Notes under the pieces: model-generated | The model's database searches: none | What the model was told of the DNA's origin: nothing | What the model saw: only the letters and a program-made list of their open reading frames with translations | Position numbers and translations under genes: made by a program | Part shown: one piece after another, positions 20,087 to 28,289 of the stretch | Numbering within the stretch: the stretch's first letter is position 1 | How the letters are laid out: each line of letters opens with the position of its first letter | Source of the DNA: Parasalinivibrio latis | Lineage (GTDB): Bacteria > Pseudomonadota > Gammaproteobacteria > Enterobacterales > Vibrionaceae | NCBI RefSeq assembly: GCF_036825535.1 | Contig: NZ_CP098812.1 | Location: forward strand, 3,717,056 to 3,781,055 | Reading direction: 5' to 3' | DNA: 64,000 bases

Positions 20087-21463
20087 ATGAAAATTATCAT
20101 TTTGGGCGCAGGCCAGGTTGGCGGAACACTCGCCGAGAATCTGGTTGGTGAAAACAATGACATCACCATTGTCGACCGCGACCCGGAGCGATTAAGGGAA
20201 CTTCAGGATAAATACGACCTCCGGGTTGTCTGTGGCTATGCCAGCCACCCGGCCACACTTCAGGAAGCCGGCGCCCAGGACGCCGACATGCTGGTCTCCG
20301 TCACCAATTCAGACGAAACCAACATGATTGCCTGCCAGGTTGCATTCACACTTTTCAATACCCCAAACCGTGTTGCCCGCATCCGCTCCCCTGAATATCT
20401 GGCCAACAAAGATTCACTGTTCCAGACCGACGCTTGTCCGGTTGACCACCTGATTGCCCCGGAAGAGCTGGTTATCCAGTATATCCTCCGGCTTATTGAA
20501 TACCCGGGCGCGCTGCAGGTGGTTGGGTTTGCAGACAACAAGGTCGGCCTGGTTGCGGTAAAAGCCTATTATGGCGGCCCGCTGGTCGGTAATGCGCTGT
20601 CAGCCCTCCGTGAGCACATGCCGCACATTGATACCCGCGTGGCGGCTATTTTCCGACAGGGACGCCCTATCCGCCCGCAAGGGACCACCATTATTGAAGC
20701 GGACGATGAGGTGTTCTTCGTCGCTGCCAGCAACCATATCCGTTCGGTGATGAGTGAGCTGCAAAAGCTCGAGCGCCCGTACAAACGCATCATGATTGTC
20801 GGCGGTGGTAACATCGGCAGCGGCCTTGCCCGTGCACTGGAAAAGCACTACAGCGTCAAGCTGATTGAACGCAACCAGTCCCGCGCCGAACAGCTTTCCG
20901 AGATGCTGGAGAACACCATCGTATTCTGCGGTGATGCCTCGGACCAGGAATTGCTCAGTGAAGAGCACATCGACCAGATCGACGTGTTTATTGCGGTGAC
21001 CAACGAAGATGAGTCCAACATTATGTCAGCCATGCTGGCAAAACGTATGGGCGCCAAGAAGGTCATGGTACTTATCCAGCGTGGTGCCTATGTGGACCTG
21101 GTACAAGGCGGGACTATCGACATTGCGATCTCCCCGCAGCAAGCGACAATTTCTGCGCTGCTTACCCACGTCCGTAAGGCGGATATCGTGAATGTATCCT
21201 CCCTGCGCCGCGGTGCGGCAGAGGCGATTGAAGCTATTGCCCACGGGGACGCCAACACATCCAAGGTTGTTGGCCGCCCTATCGGCGATATCAAGCTGCC
21301 GCCGGGTACCACCATCGGTGCAATCGTCCGTGGCGACGAAGTTTTGATTGCCCACGACAGGACTGTTATCGAACAGGATGACCATGTGGTCATGTTCCTG
21401 GTCGACAAGAAGTACATCCCTGACGTTGAACGTCTGTTCCAACCGAGTCCGTTCTTCCTGTAA
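20087..21463 (+). CDS. trkA: Trk potassium uptake regulatory subunit TrkA
   Basis: A 458-residue peripheral membrane protein that gates the TrkH K+ channel in response to nucleotides. It has two tandem RCK modules, each with a Rossmann nucleotide-binding site: IIILGAGQVGGTLAE at the start and IMIVGGGNIGSGLA near residue 235. Each is followed by a TrkA-C domain. The length is that of E. coli TrkA. The trkH ATG follows two bases after the stop, so channel and regulator are cotranslated here. In E. coli trkA and trkH are at separate loci. Confidence 0.97.
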   Translation: MKIIILGAGQVGGTLAENLVGENNDITIVDRDPERLRELQDKYDLRVVCGYASHPATLQEAGAQDADMLVSVTNSDETNMIACQVAFTLFNTPNRVARIRSPEYLANKDSLFQTDACPVDHLIAPEELVIQYILRLIEYPGALQVVGFADNKVGLVAVKAYYGGPLVGNALSALREHMPHIDTRVAAIFRQGRPIRPQGTTIIEADDEVFFVAASNHIRSVMSELQKLERPYKRIMIVGGGNIGSGLARALEKHYSVKLIERNQSRAEQLSEMLENTIVFCGDASDQELLSEEHIDQIDVFIAVTNEDESNIMSAMLAKRMGAKKVMVLIQRGAYVDLVQGGTIDIAISPQQATISALLTHVRKADIVNVSSLRRGAAEAIEAIAHGDANTSKVVGRPIGDIKLPPGTTIGAIVRGDEVLIAHDRTVIEQDDHVVMFLVDKKYIPDVERLFQPSPFFL

Positions 21464-21465
21464 CC

Positions 21466-22911
21466 ATGTTTAATATAAAACCTGTTCTCTTCGTAATAGG
21501 GCTGGTGCTGTCCAAGCTGGCCCTTTTTATGTACGTCCCGACCCTGGTCGCTTTCTTCAGTGGCACCGACGGTTTTCTTGAGTTTGGTACCGCTGTACTG
21601 ATTACCCATGCGGTAGCAGTACTGTGCCTGACAGCCGGGCGTACACCGGAGTTCCGCCTCAGTGTGCGGGACATGTTTATCATCACGACCTTTGTCTGGA
21701 CCATCGCCAGTGCCTTTGCCGCATTGCCGTTTGTGTTCATCAACCACATCAGCTTTACCGATGCCTATTTCGAAACCATGTCCGGGCTCACCACCACGGG
21801 CTCCACGGTGCTGAGCGGGCTCGATAACATGGCACCGTCAATACTGCTGTGGCGTTCACTGCTGCAGTGGCTGGGCGGGGTTGGCTTTATTGTGATGGCG
21901 GTTGCTATCCTGCCGTTTTTGAACGTCGGCGGTATGCGCCTTTTCCAGACAGAGTCCTCAGACTGGTCGGACAAAAGTGCGCCGCGCACCAAACAGGTAG
22001 CGGCGAGCATCATGAAGGTGTATGTCTTCCTGACCGCACTTTGCATCATCGGTTTTGAGCTGACAGGCATGAACACCTTTGAAGCCATAAACCATGCCTT
22101 TACAACCCTGTCCACCGGGGGGTATTCCACCACTGACAGCTCAATGAACGGCTTCTCAAAGGGTTCCCACTGGGTTGCAACCATCTTTATGTTTGCCGGC
22201 GGCCTGCCGTTCCTTTTGCTGATGCAGGGGATGAAAAAACACAACCTGAAGATGATCCTGCAGGATGCGCAGGTTCGTGGCTTTGCGATGTTTGTGGTTA
22301 TTTCAAGTCTGGCAGTTGCGGCTTGGCTGACTGTTACCCGGGACTACTATTGGCTTGATGCCATCCGGGTATCGATGTTCAACATTGTATCGGTCGCTAC
22401 CACCACCGGGTTTGGCCTGGATGACTTTACCGCCTGGGGACCTTTCCCATCGGTGCTTTTTGCCTTTGTGCTGGTGATTGGCGGGTGCTCAGGTTCAACG
22501 GCAGGGGGGATAAAAATCTTCCGCTTCCAGATTGCCTTTGCCCTCCTGAAAAAGCAGATCATGCAGCTTATCCACCCCAATGGGGTTTTCGTCCAGCGTT
22601 ATAACGGCCGCCCGGTTAACGAGGACATCGTCAGGTCAGTGGTCGCCTTCGGCATTACTTTTATGTTTACCATACTGTTTGTTGCCATGGCACTGGCGAT
22701 GACCGGCCTTGACCCAGTAACCAGCCTGACTGCTTCAATGACCGCCGTTGCCAACGTGGGTCCGGGGATGGGTACCATTGTCGGTCCTACCGGCAATTTC
22801 TCAACCCTGCCTGACCTTGCCAAGTGGCTGCTCAGCGTTGGCATGATGATGGGACGCCTGGAAATCCTCACCGTCCTGGTGCTCTTCTTCCCGGCATTCT
22901 GGAAAGACTGA
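21466..22911 (+). CDS. trkH: Trk potassium transporter membrane subunit TrkH
   Basis: A 481-residue polytopic inner-membrane protein of the TrkH/KtrB superfamily with four pore repeats. Selectivity-filter-like segments are visible: SGLTTTGSTVLSG (near 105), TLSTGGYSTTDS (near 218), VATTTGFGLDD (near 310) and ANVGPGMGTI (near 425). It partners with TrkA just upstream. It ends 20 bases before the convergent Spo0M-like gene. Confidence 0.96.
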   Translation: MFNIKPVLFVIGLVLSKLALFMYVPTLVAFFSGTDGFLEFGTAVLITHAVAVLCLTAGRTPEFRLSVRDMFIITTFVWTIASAFAALPFVFINHISFTDAYFETMSGLTTTGSTVLSGLDNMAPSILLWRSLLQWLGGVGFIVMAVAILPFLNVGGMRLFQTESSDWSDKSAPRTKQVAASIMKVYVFLTALCIIGFELTGMNTFEAINHAFTTLSTGGYSTTDSSMNGFSKGSHWVATIFMFAGGLPFLLLMQGMKKHNLKMILQDAQVRGFAMFVVISSLAVAAWLTVTRDYYWLDAIRVSMFNIVSVATTTGFGLDDFTAWGPFPSVLFAFVLVIGGCSGSTAGGIKIFRFQIAFALLKKQIMQLIHPNGVFVQRYNGRPVNEDIVRSVVAFGITFMFTILFVAMALAMTGLDPVTSLTASMTAVANVGPGMGTIVGPTGNFSTLPDLAKWLLSVGMMMGRLEILTVLVLFFPAFWKD

Positions 22912-22930
22912 TTGGTCAGTCCCTTAATCC

Positions 22931-23728
22931 TTAAGCCTCGGAGCTCTGGTCAAGGAAGACCTGCACTTGGTTACGGATATCCGCCGCCGGTGTCCCGGAA
23001 GCAATATAAAGCTCGCGCTTGAGCTCCCCGGCTCCCAGCATCCCCATCAACATTCCGCCAACACCGCTTAGTTTGCGGTCAATCTCAAACCAAAGTTTCA
23101 GGCCATTTTCATCACGCCACGCCACCAGTTCCAATTCCTTCCATTTGCCGACATAGCGACCGGCAACCGGTTCGAATTCAAACTCCTGCGCAAAAGGCAG
23201 GTTGAAACCCTTTACCTCTTCACATTTGGCGCGCTGCAGGCGAAGCCCCATATCCTCTACAGCCAGGAAAACCTGCTCCATCAGGCAGTCAGGCTTTACA
23301 GTCAGGATATCCCTGTCAGACGGGTCAATCGCGAGGGATACATCCAGCTGGGTATCCAGCCAGACTTTGGCTTTTCCCACTGTGACCGGGGTATTGAACG
23401 GCAGCACCAGCACCACGCTGAAACGGCGCTGTTCGCTTGGCTTGATAGTAAAGGCTTCCTGAAGAGTCCATGACGTCAGCTTGTAGGTCTGTTTTTCCCA
23501 GCGGTATTTATCCCCTTGCTCACCACTGTCCCGAACCCGGACATGCGCCATGTACTGGCAGCAGAGGGCGATATGGATATTGTCTATCTGCTGCTCCACA
23601 CTGCCACCGGTAATTTCCACCGACACATCAACAGGTTCACCGGGTACCAGATTTTCGGTATCCAATACCGCATCGACCTTTGCCCCACCCATACCAAATC
23701 TCGCCAGAGCCTGTCTTAATAGTGACAT
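22931..23728 (-). CDS. Spo0M/arrestin-like protein
   Basis: A 265-residue protein of the SpoOM (sporulation-control) family, which has an arrestin-like beta-sandwich fold. Seen in the sequence are the N-terminal GMGGAKVDAVLD and the segment VDVSVEITGG. The LVLPFNTPVTVGKAKVWLDT block and the C-terminal VGGMLMGMLGAGELK are also present. There is no signal peptide or membrane segment. In Bacillus Spo0M influences sporulation, but this organism is not a spore former, so the name reflects ancestry only. Homologues are widespread in gammaproteobacteria with unclear function. It is convergent with trkH and transcribed alone. Confidence 0.82.
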   Translation of the reverse strand: MSLLRQALARFGMGGAKVDAVLDTENLVPGEPVDVSVEITGGSVEQQIDNIHIALCCQYMAHVRVRDSGEQGDKYRWEKQTYKLTSWTLQEAFTIKPSEQRRFSVVLVLPFNTPVTVGKAKVWLDTQLDVSLAIDPSDRDILTVKPDCLMEQVFLAVEDMGLRLQRAKCEEVKGFNLPFAQEFEFEPVAGRYVGKWKELELVAWRDENGLKLWFEIDRKLSGVGGMLMGMLGAGELKRELYIASGTPAADIRNQVQVFLDQSSEA

Positions 23729-23916
23729 ATCCCTACCTTTTTTACGGTTGTCTCTTCGCTCTCCATATGACCGGGACTTGCAATACCCCCACTCCTTATA
23801 GAAAACTACTCAAAACACAAAATGATGAACTGACTGTAAACCATAGTCATTCATCTACACTAAAAAGAAAACCCTGCTCAGTCCACGCCGGCTGATACCT
23901 TGTTGGAAAAGACCGA

Positions 23917-24945
23917 ATGAAAAAGGACAGCTTTGTTGAATCAACGCGGAATTTGAAAAAAGCCGTACCGCTGATGATCAAACATAAGGTTCCTACCACG
24001 CCGACTAATTATGCGCTGTGGTATACCTATGTGTCTGACAGCCACCCTAAACTGAATGCTCAGATGGACGAAACGTTAAAAGAGCACGGTACATGTGGAC
24101 CAAGCCATTGCGAAGACTTATATCGCGATCATCTGGCTGATCACCATGAGCGGGATTTTAACCAACTCCGCCGCAGCTTCCAGGCTCTGGCCCAGGAGAT
24201 GGGCAGCACTATGGCTGATACCATCAACGACACCTCCAATTTCCAGGAGACCCTGGAAGACACCTTTTCCCAATTGGCACGGGTTGAGGAAGAAGGGCTG
24301 TCGATTGAAGAGACCATGGCTCTGGTTAAGAACATGGTAAAAGAATCCCGGGGTATCCGCTCATCCACTTTGCATTTCAAAACCCAGCTTAAGGATGCCC
24401 AGAAGGAAATAGCCCGCCTGCGCGAAGAACTTAACAGTTCCCAGCAGGATGCACTGCACGATGGCCTTACCGGTATCCTCAACCGCAGGGCCTTTGACGC
24501 AGAGCTCGCCAACTTCGCCGCCCACCATGACATTAAAAACGGGTTTTGCCTTTGCATGACCGACTTGGATCACTTTAAGTCATTCAACGACAACTACGGG
24601 CACTGGCTCGGCGACCAGGTTTTAAAAATGGTTGCCCAACGCCTGGAATCCAGTTGCCGGGACGGCATGATGGCCTTCCGTTATGGTGGGGAGGAATTTG
24701 CAATTCTGATCCCTGGCAAGAAACTTGGCACGGCCTGCAGGATTGCTGACTCTATCCGCTCCGCGGTATCCAAGCTAACCATCCGGGACAGACGAAAAGG
24801 TACCACGGTCGATAAAATGACCCTGTCGATTGGCGTGGCTGAATTTAACCCGGGCGAGCCGGTAGACAGTTTGATAGAGCGTGCCGACAAGCAGCTTTAC
24901 GAAGCGAAAAAGCTGGGAAGAAACCGGGTGATGCCCCTTTCCTGA
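23917..24945 (+). CDS. Diguanylate cyclase (GGDEF domain)
   Basis: A 342-residue protein. The N-terminal 165 residues are helical and lack membrane segments, with a coiled-coil stretch (TQLKDAQKEIARLREEL) leading into a GGDEF domain. The active-site motif is GGEEF (residues 257-261), a functional variant, preceded by DLDHFKSFND, the nucleotide and metal site. The usual inhibitory RxxD site reads RDGM (R248), so product inhibition at that site is probably lost. It should make cyclic di-GMP in the cytosol. The N-terminal region (PTTPTNYALWYTYVS) resembles that of DgcP-type proteins. No phosphodiesterase is adjacent. Confidence 0.92.
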   Translation: MKKDSFVESTRNLKKAVPLMIKHKVPTTPTNYALWYTYVSDSHPKLNAQMDETLKEHGTCGPSHCEDLYRDHLADHHERDFNQLRRSFQALAQEMGSTMADTINDTSNFQETLEDTFSQLARVEEEGLSIEETMALVKNMVKESRGIRSSTLHFKTQLKDAQKEIARLREELNSSQQDALHDGLTGILNRRAFDAELANFAAHHDIKNGFCLCMTDLDHFKSFNDNYGHWLGDQVLKMVAQRLESSCRDGMMAFRYGGEEFAILIPGKKLGTACRIADSIRSAVSKLTIRDRRKGTTVDKMTLSIGVAEFNPGEPVDSLIERADKQLYEAKKLGRNRVMPLS

Positions 24946-24987
24946 TACCAAGAGGCAGACACCCTTTAGGATTTCACATTAGGAGGC

Positions 24988-25662
24988 TCAGGTAAGCAGT
25001 TCGATAACCGCTTGCCGCGCCTTCTCCGGGTCACCACCGATGATGCCATCAACAATACGCTGGTGCGTATCAAGCTTCAGCACCCGGTCCCGGGTAATGA
25101 TCAAAAAGTACTTTTCAAACACAGCCCGGAACAGGTTACCAAACGGGCTGAGGAAGTGGTTTCCGGAAGCAAAATAGATCAACTGGTGGAACCGGGTATC
25201 AATTTCAACCCAGCGCAGCTGGTTGAAGTTCTCACCCAAAAGATGCATTTCTGCCATCAGATCCCGAAGCTCAGCCTTATCTTCCTCTGTTGCATTGAGT
25301 GCAGCACTGGCTGCCGCTTCCGGCTCCAGGGCCAGACGGACATGCTGATATTCAACAACCAGCTCCTCATTGTCTTCGAAGCTAATCCAAGACAACAAAT
25401 CCTGATCTAGGTAATTCCAGTTTCGCTTTGGCAAAACACGGGTGCCAATACGCGGGCGCGGCAGCACCAGCCCTTTGGCCGCCAGCATTTTAATCGCCTC
25501 TCTTACTGCAGTCCGGCTGGCATTGTGTATTTCACCCAGTTCAACTTCACCCGGAAGAATACCTCCCGCTTCCACCTCACCGTTTAGAATACTGCGCGCT
25601 ATGGTCTCTGCAATTTTGTAAGATAAGTTGCGATTTATATAGGGGGATTGGCCCTGCAACAT
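24988..25662 (-). CDS. GntR-family regulator, FadR/FCD subfamily
   Basis: A 224-residue DNA-binding regulator. The N-terminal winged helix has NASRTAVREAIKMLAAKGLV (near 48-67), the GntR recognition helix region. The C-terminal FCD ligand domain follows, with D and H residues typical of its metal site (DTRFHQLIYFASGN). The NWNYLDQDLLSW linker is like that of sugar-acid regulators such as DgoR, so a sugar-acid or related ligand is plausible. No catabolic operon is next to it, so its targets are unknown. It is convergent with the diguanylate cyclase gene. Confidence 0.88.
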   Translation of the reverse strand: MLQGQSPYINRNLSYKIAETIARSILNGEVEAGGILPGEVELGEIHNASRTAVREAIKMLAAKGLVLPRPRIGTRVLPKRNWNYLDQDLLSWISFEDNEELVVEYQHVRLALEPEAAASAALNATEEDKAELRDLMAEMHLLGENFNQLRWVEIDTRFHQLIYFASGNHFLSPFGNLFRAVFEKYFLIITRDRVLKLDTHQRIVDGIIGGDPEKARQAVIELLT

Positions 25663-25872
25663 ATCACTCTCCTTCCTTATACTTCTTCCGCGCTTTCTAA
25701 ACCCAAATCACGTCAAACGCAACCATGGGCTTATTAGCCGCTTGTCCTGATTATTTTTACGCATTACACCATAAACCCATACAGATAACAGACATTAACC
25801 GCCAGTCTGTGTCGGTGTTCACTTTTCGTTCACGATTTACTAATAAATCACACCTCGACGACATCCAGAATT
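25663..25872. other. Intergenic region between gntR regulator and small-ORF leader
   Basis: About 210 bases without a gene. They should hold the promoter of the GntR-type gene (leftward) and that of the small-ORF transcript (rightward). TTCACT followed 17 bases later by TAATAA (about 25818-25846) is a weak promoter-like match on the plus strand. Nothing else stands out. Confidence 0.4.
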
Positions 25873-25988
25873 GGTGATATTCTCGCCACCTAACGCACTG
25901 GGTCGCAATGTGCCAAGGTTCACTGAGCCCCGTGTTAACCGGTTTCATTTTGTTTTGGCCATGGACGCGCCCTGTTGAGAGAATCACC
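25873..25988 (+). promoter_or_regulatory. Structured leader that can occlude the small-ORF ribosome binding site
   Basis: GGTGATATTCTC at 25873-25884 can pair with GAGAGAATCACC at 25977-25988, which lies directly before the ATG at 25989 and includes the GAGAG ribosome binding site. Six pairs, one A-A mismatch and five further pairs (one G-U) result. Between them are further inverted repeats such as GGTT...AACC. The arrangement looks like a translation-controlling leader. I do not recognise a known riboswitch class. Confidence 0.45.
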
Positions 25989-26144
25989 ATGCGTCCTGTT
26001 ACTGTTCAGCCAATGCGCAATGTTCGCAGTCCTTCCCGTTTACGCAGCACATCTTTTGCTCCGCGATTTAACTACACAAACCGCAGACAAAACGAACTTG
26101 AGGTAATCGCCTCGTTCCGCCCAGAACCGAAAAAAGCCGCATAA
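25989..26144 (+). CDS. Small Arg-rich hypothetical protein (51 residues)
   Basis: ATG at 25989 with GAGAG about seven to ten bases upstream encodes 51 residues starting MRPVTVQPMRNVRSPSR and ending FRPEPKKAA. It is strongly basic (about nine Arg, two Lys, three Glu), with no signal peptide or membrane segment. Codon choice (CGT, CGC, GTT, AAC) looks coding. It is followed five bases later by a perfect ten-pair terminator stem, and preceded by a leader able to sequester its start, so it behaves like a monocistronic regulated unit. I do not recognise the family. A start at 25908 in the same frame (78 residues) is possible but less well supported. Confidence 0.55.
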   Translation: MRPVTVQPMRNVRSPSRLRSTSFAPRFNYTNRRQNELEVIASFRPEPKKAA

Positions 26145-26148
26145 CGAG

Positions 26149-26177
26149 AAAGAGCAGCATGACGCTGCTCTTTGCTT
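26149..26177 (+). terminator. Terminator of the small-ORF transcript
   Basis: AAAGAGCAGC-ATGAC-GCTGCTCTTT (26149-26173) is a perfect ten-pair stem, followed by GCTTAT. It sits five bases after the small ORF stop and separates it from yihD. Confidence 0.8.
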
Positions 26178-26279
26178 ATCAGTGCATAAGCAATCTGCTA
26201 ACATCTTGCGTTAAAGCCCTTATAAAAAAACAGGCCTTGGTTGAACAACCGCCCAGGCTGACAAAACAGGAAAGTCACC

Positions 26280-26546
26280 ATGAAGTGTCATCGCGTTAAT
26301 GAAGTCATTGAATTGCTCCACCCAGAGTGGAAAAAAGAACCGGATCTGAACCTGATGGAAATGCTGAAAAAACTGGCAGATGAATCCGGCTTTGATGGCC
26401 GCCTGGAAGATCTCACTGACGATGTACTGATCTACCACCTCAAGATGCGTAACAGCGATAAAGACGCAATGATCCCGGGCCTGGCCAAAGACTGCGAAGA
26501 AGACTTTAAAACTGCCATTCTGCGTGCTCGTGGCATCATCGACTAA
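26280..26546 (+). CDS. yihD: YihD family protein (DUF1040)
   Basis: An 88-residue acidic cytosolic protein that matches E. coli YihD along its whole length, including KCHRVNEVIELLHPEW at the start, ESGFDGRLEDLTDDVLIYHLKMR and PGLAKDCEEDFKTAILRARG. Its function is unknown. In E. coli it precedes srkA-dsbA. Here ccoG is inserted between yihD and srkA. A hairpin terminator follows. Confidence 0.92.
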   Translation: MKCHRVNEVIELLHPEWKKEPDLNLMEMLKKLADESGFDGRLEDLTDDVLIYHLKMRNSDKDAMIPGLAKDCEEDFKTAILRARGIID

Positions 26547-26562
26547 TCTGAAATTGAATACG

Positions 26563-26588
26563 ACGCGGCTTTCTTGCCGCGTTCCTTT
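26563..26588 (+). terminator. yihD terminator
   Basis: ACGCGGC-TTTCTT-GCCGCGT followed by TCCTTTG: a seven-pair GC-rich stem 17 bases after the yihD stop. Confidence 0.75.
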
Positions 26589-26770
26589 GTTACTTCCCCC
26601 TCCACCTCTATTAACAAATTGCACTATTTTCATTAGCCGTTACTCAAACTATGACCCCGTTAGGATAATCAGCACTTTGGCTGATCTATAATCTCCGGAT
26701 TCACTTATCTGACGAGAAGAGTCAGGCAACGAACCTGACCGAATACCAAAGCCCAAGGAAAGCAAAAGTC

Positions 26771-28204
26771 ATGAGTAAGGATAAGATAGAGGTTAAGGAA
26801 GTCCCCGCCCAACAGTTCAACCCCAAAACCCATAAAGGAAGCGCAGACCGCTTTAACCCCGGCAACCGGATTTATGTCCGTGCGGTAAAAGGTTTCTACC
26901 AGCGAATGCGCCGTTACATGGGATGGGTGTTTATGCTGTTTTTTATACTCACCCCATGGATACCCTACGGCGATCGCCAGGCTATCTTGCTGGATATTGG
27001 CAGCCAGAGGTTTAATTTTTTCGGCACCACACTCTGGCCCCAGGATCTGACCCTGCTTGCCACCCTGTTTATGATTGCGGCCTTTGGGCTTTTCTTTATT
27101 ACCACTTTTTTAGGCCGGGTCTGGTGTGGTTACTTCTGCCCGCAAACAGTGTGGACTTTCATCTATATATGGTTTGAGGAAAAACTTGAGGGTGCGGCAA
27201 ACAAACGCCGCAAGCAGGACCAGATGAAACTGACACCCAACCTGATGCTGCGAAAGGTGCTGAAACACGTAGCGTGGATTGCAGTCGGGTTAGTCACCGC
27301 CTTAACCTTTGTCGGTTACTTTGTGCCGGTCAAGGCACTGGTTATTGAGTTTTTCACTTTCCAGGTCAGCTTCTGGCAGGGATTCTGGGTATTCTTCTTT
27401 ACCATTTGCACCTACGCCAATGCAGGCTGGATGCGCTCCATTGTCTGTATCCATATGTGCCCGTATGCCCGCTTCCAGTCTGCAATGTTCGACAAGGACA
27501 CCTTTATTGTCGGATACGATACCGACAGGGGTGAGTCACGGGGTCCGCGCCCACGCAAGAAAGACCCGAAAACACTTGGCCTTGGCGACTGTATAGACTG
27601 CAAACTCTGTGTGGACGTATGCCCATCCGGTATCGATATCCGGGACGGCTTGCAGTATGAATGCATTAACTGTGGCGCCTGTGTAGATGCCTGTGACCAG
27701 ACCATGGACCGCATGGGGTATGAAAAGGGCCTTATCAGCTATACCACCGAGCATAAACTGGAAGGGCACAAAACCGATATCGTACGCCCCAAACTGATTG
27801 GCTACGGCATCGTCATGGCCGCTATGATCGGGATCTTTTTTACCCTGCTCAGCAATGTTCAGCCAATGGGACTGGATGTCCTGCGAGACCGGAACCAGCT
27901 ATTCCGGATCAACAATGAAGGGCTGATAGAAAACACTTACACCCTGAAAATTCTCAACAAAACCCAGCAGCTCCAGGAGTACACCCTGTCGGCTCAGGGG
28001 CTGGAAGACATCCAGTGGTATGGCCCGGAAAAGGTTACTGTTGAGGCCGGAGAAGTGTTCAACCTGCCGGTAAGCCTTGGGGTTGACCCCTATGTGCTCC
28101 CTCAGGCCATTGCTGACATAACCTTTACCCTGACCCGAAACACCGAGGAAGGGATAGAGAGTATCCATACCGAGAGCCGGTTTATCGGCCAGCAAGGCCG
28201 GTAA
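26771..28204 (+). CDS. ccoG: CcoG/RdxA/FixG-type ferredoxin, cbb3 oxidase copper-assembly factor
   Basis: A 477-residue inner-membrane iron-sulfur protein. About five hydrophobic segments lie in the N-terminal 250 residues and one near residue 345. Two ferredoxin-type clusters are visible: CIDCKLCVDVCP (about 274-285) and CINCGACVDACD (about 298-309). The C-terminal 120 residues form the periplasmic Ig-like domain typical of FixG proteins. CcoG helps reduce copper during assembly of cbb3 cytochrome oxidase. The ccoNOPQ genes are not in this window. The motif VWCGYFCPQTVW near residue 115 is characteristic of the family. Confidence 0.93.
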   Translation: MSKDKIEVKEVPAQQFNPKTHKGSADRFNPGNRIYVRAVKGFYQRMRRYMGWVFMLFFILTPWIPYGDRQAILLDIGSQRFNFFGTTLWPQDLTLLATLFMIAAFGLFFITTFLGRVWCGYFCPQTVWTFIYIWFEEKLEGAANKRRKQDQMKLTPNLMLRKVLKHVAWIAVGLVTALTFVGYFVPVKALVIEFFTFQVSFWQGFWVFFFTICTYANAGWMRSIVCIHMCPYARFQSAMFDKDTFIVGYDTDRGESRGPRPRKKDPKTLGLGDCIDCKLCVDVCPSGIDIRDGLQYECINCGACVDACDQTMDRMGYEKGLISYTTEHKLEGHKTDIVRPKLIGYGIVMAAMIGIFFTLLSNVQPMGLDVLRDRNQLFRINNEGLIENTYTLKILNKTQQLQEYTLSAQGLEDIQWYGPEKVTVEAGEVFNLPVSLGVDPYVLPQAIADITFTLTRNTEEGIESIHTESRFIGQQGR

Positions 28205-28225
28205 ATTCCCACAACAGGTAAAGAT

Positions 28226-28246
28226 AGGGCTCTTCGGAGCCCTTTC
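28226..28246 (+). terminator. ccoG terminator
   Basis: AGGGCTC-TTCG-GAGCCCT followed by TTCG: a seven-pair stem with a stable TTCG tetraloop 22 bases after the ccoG stop. Confidence 0.78.
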
Positions 28247-28289
28247 GAGTAATATGGTTTCCAGTTAGCTATTGTTGGAGCCAGCCCCA

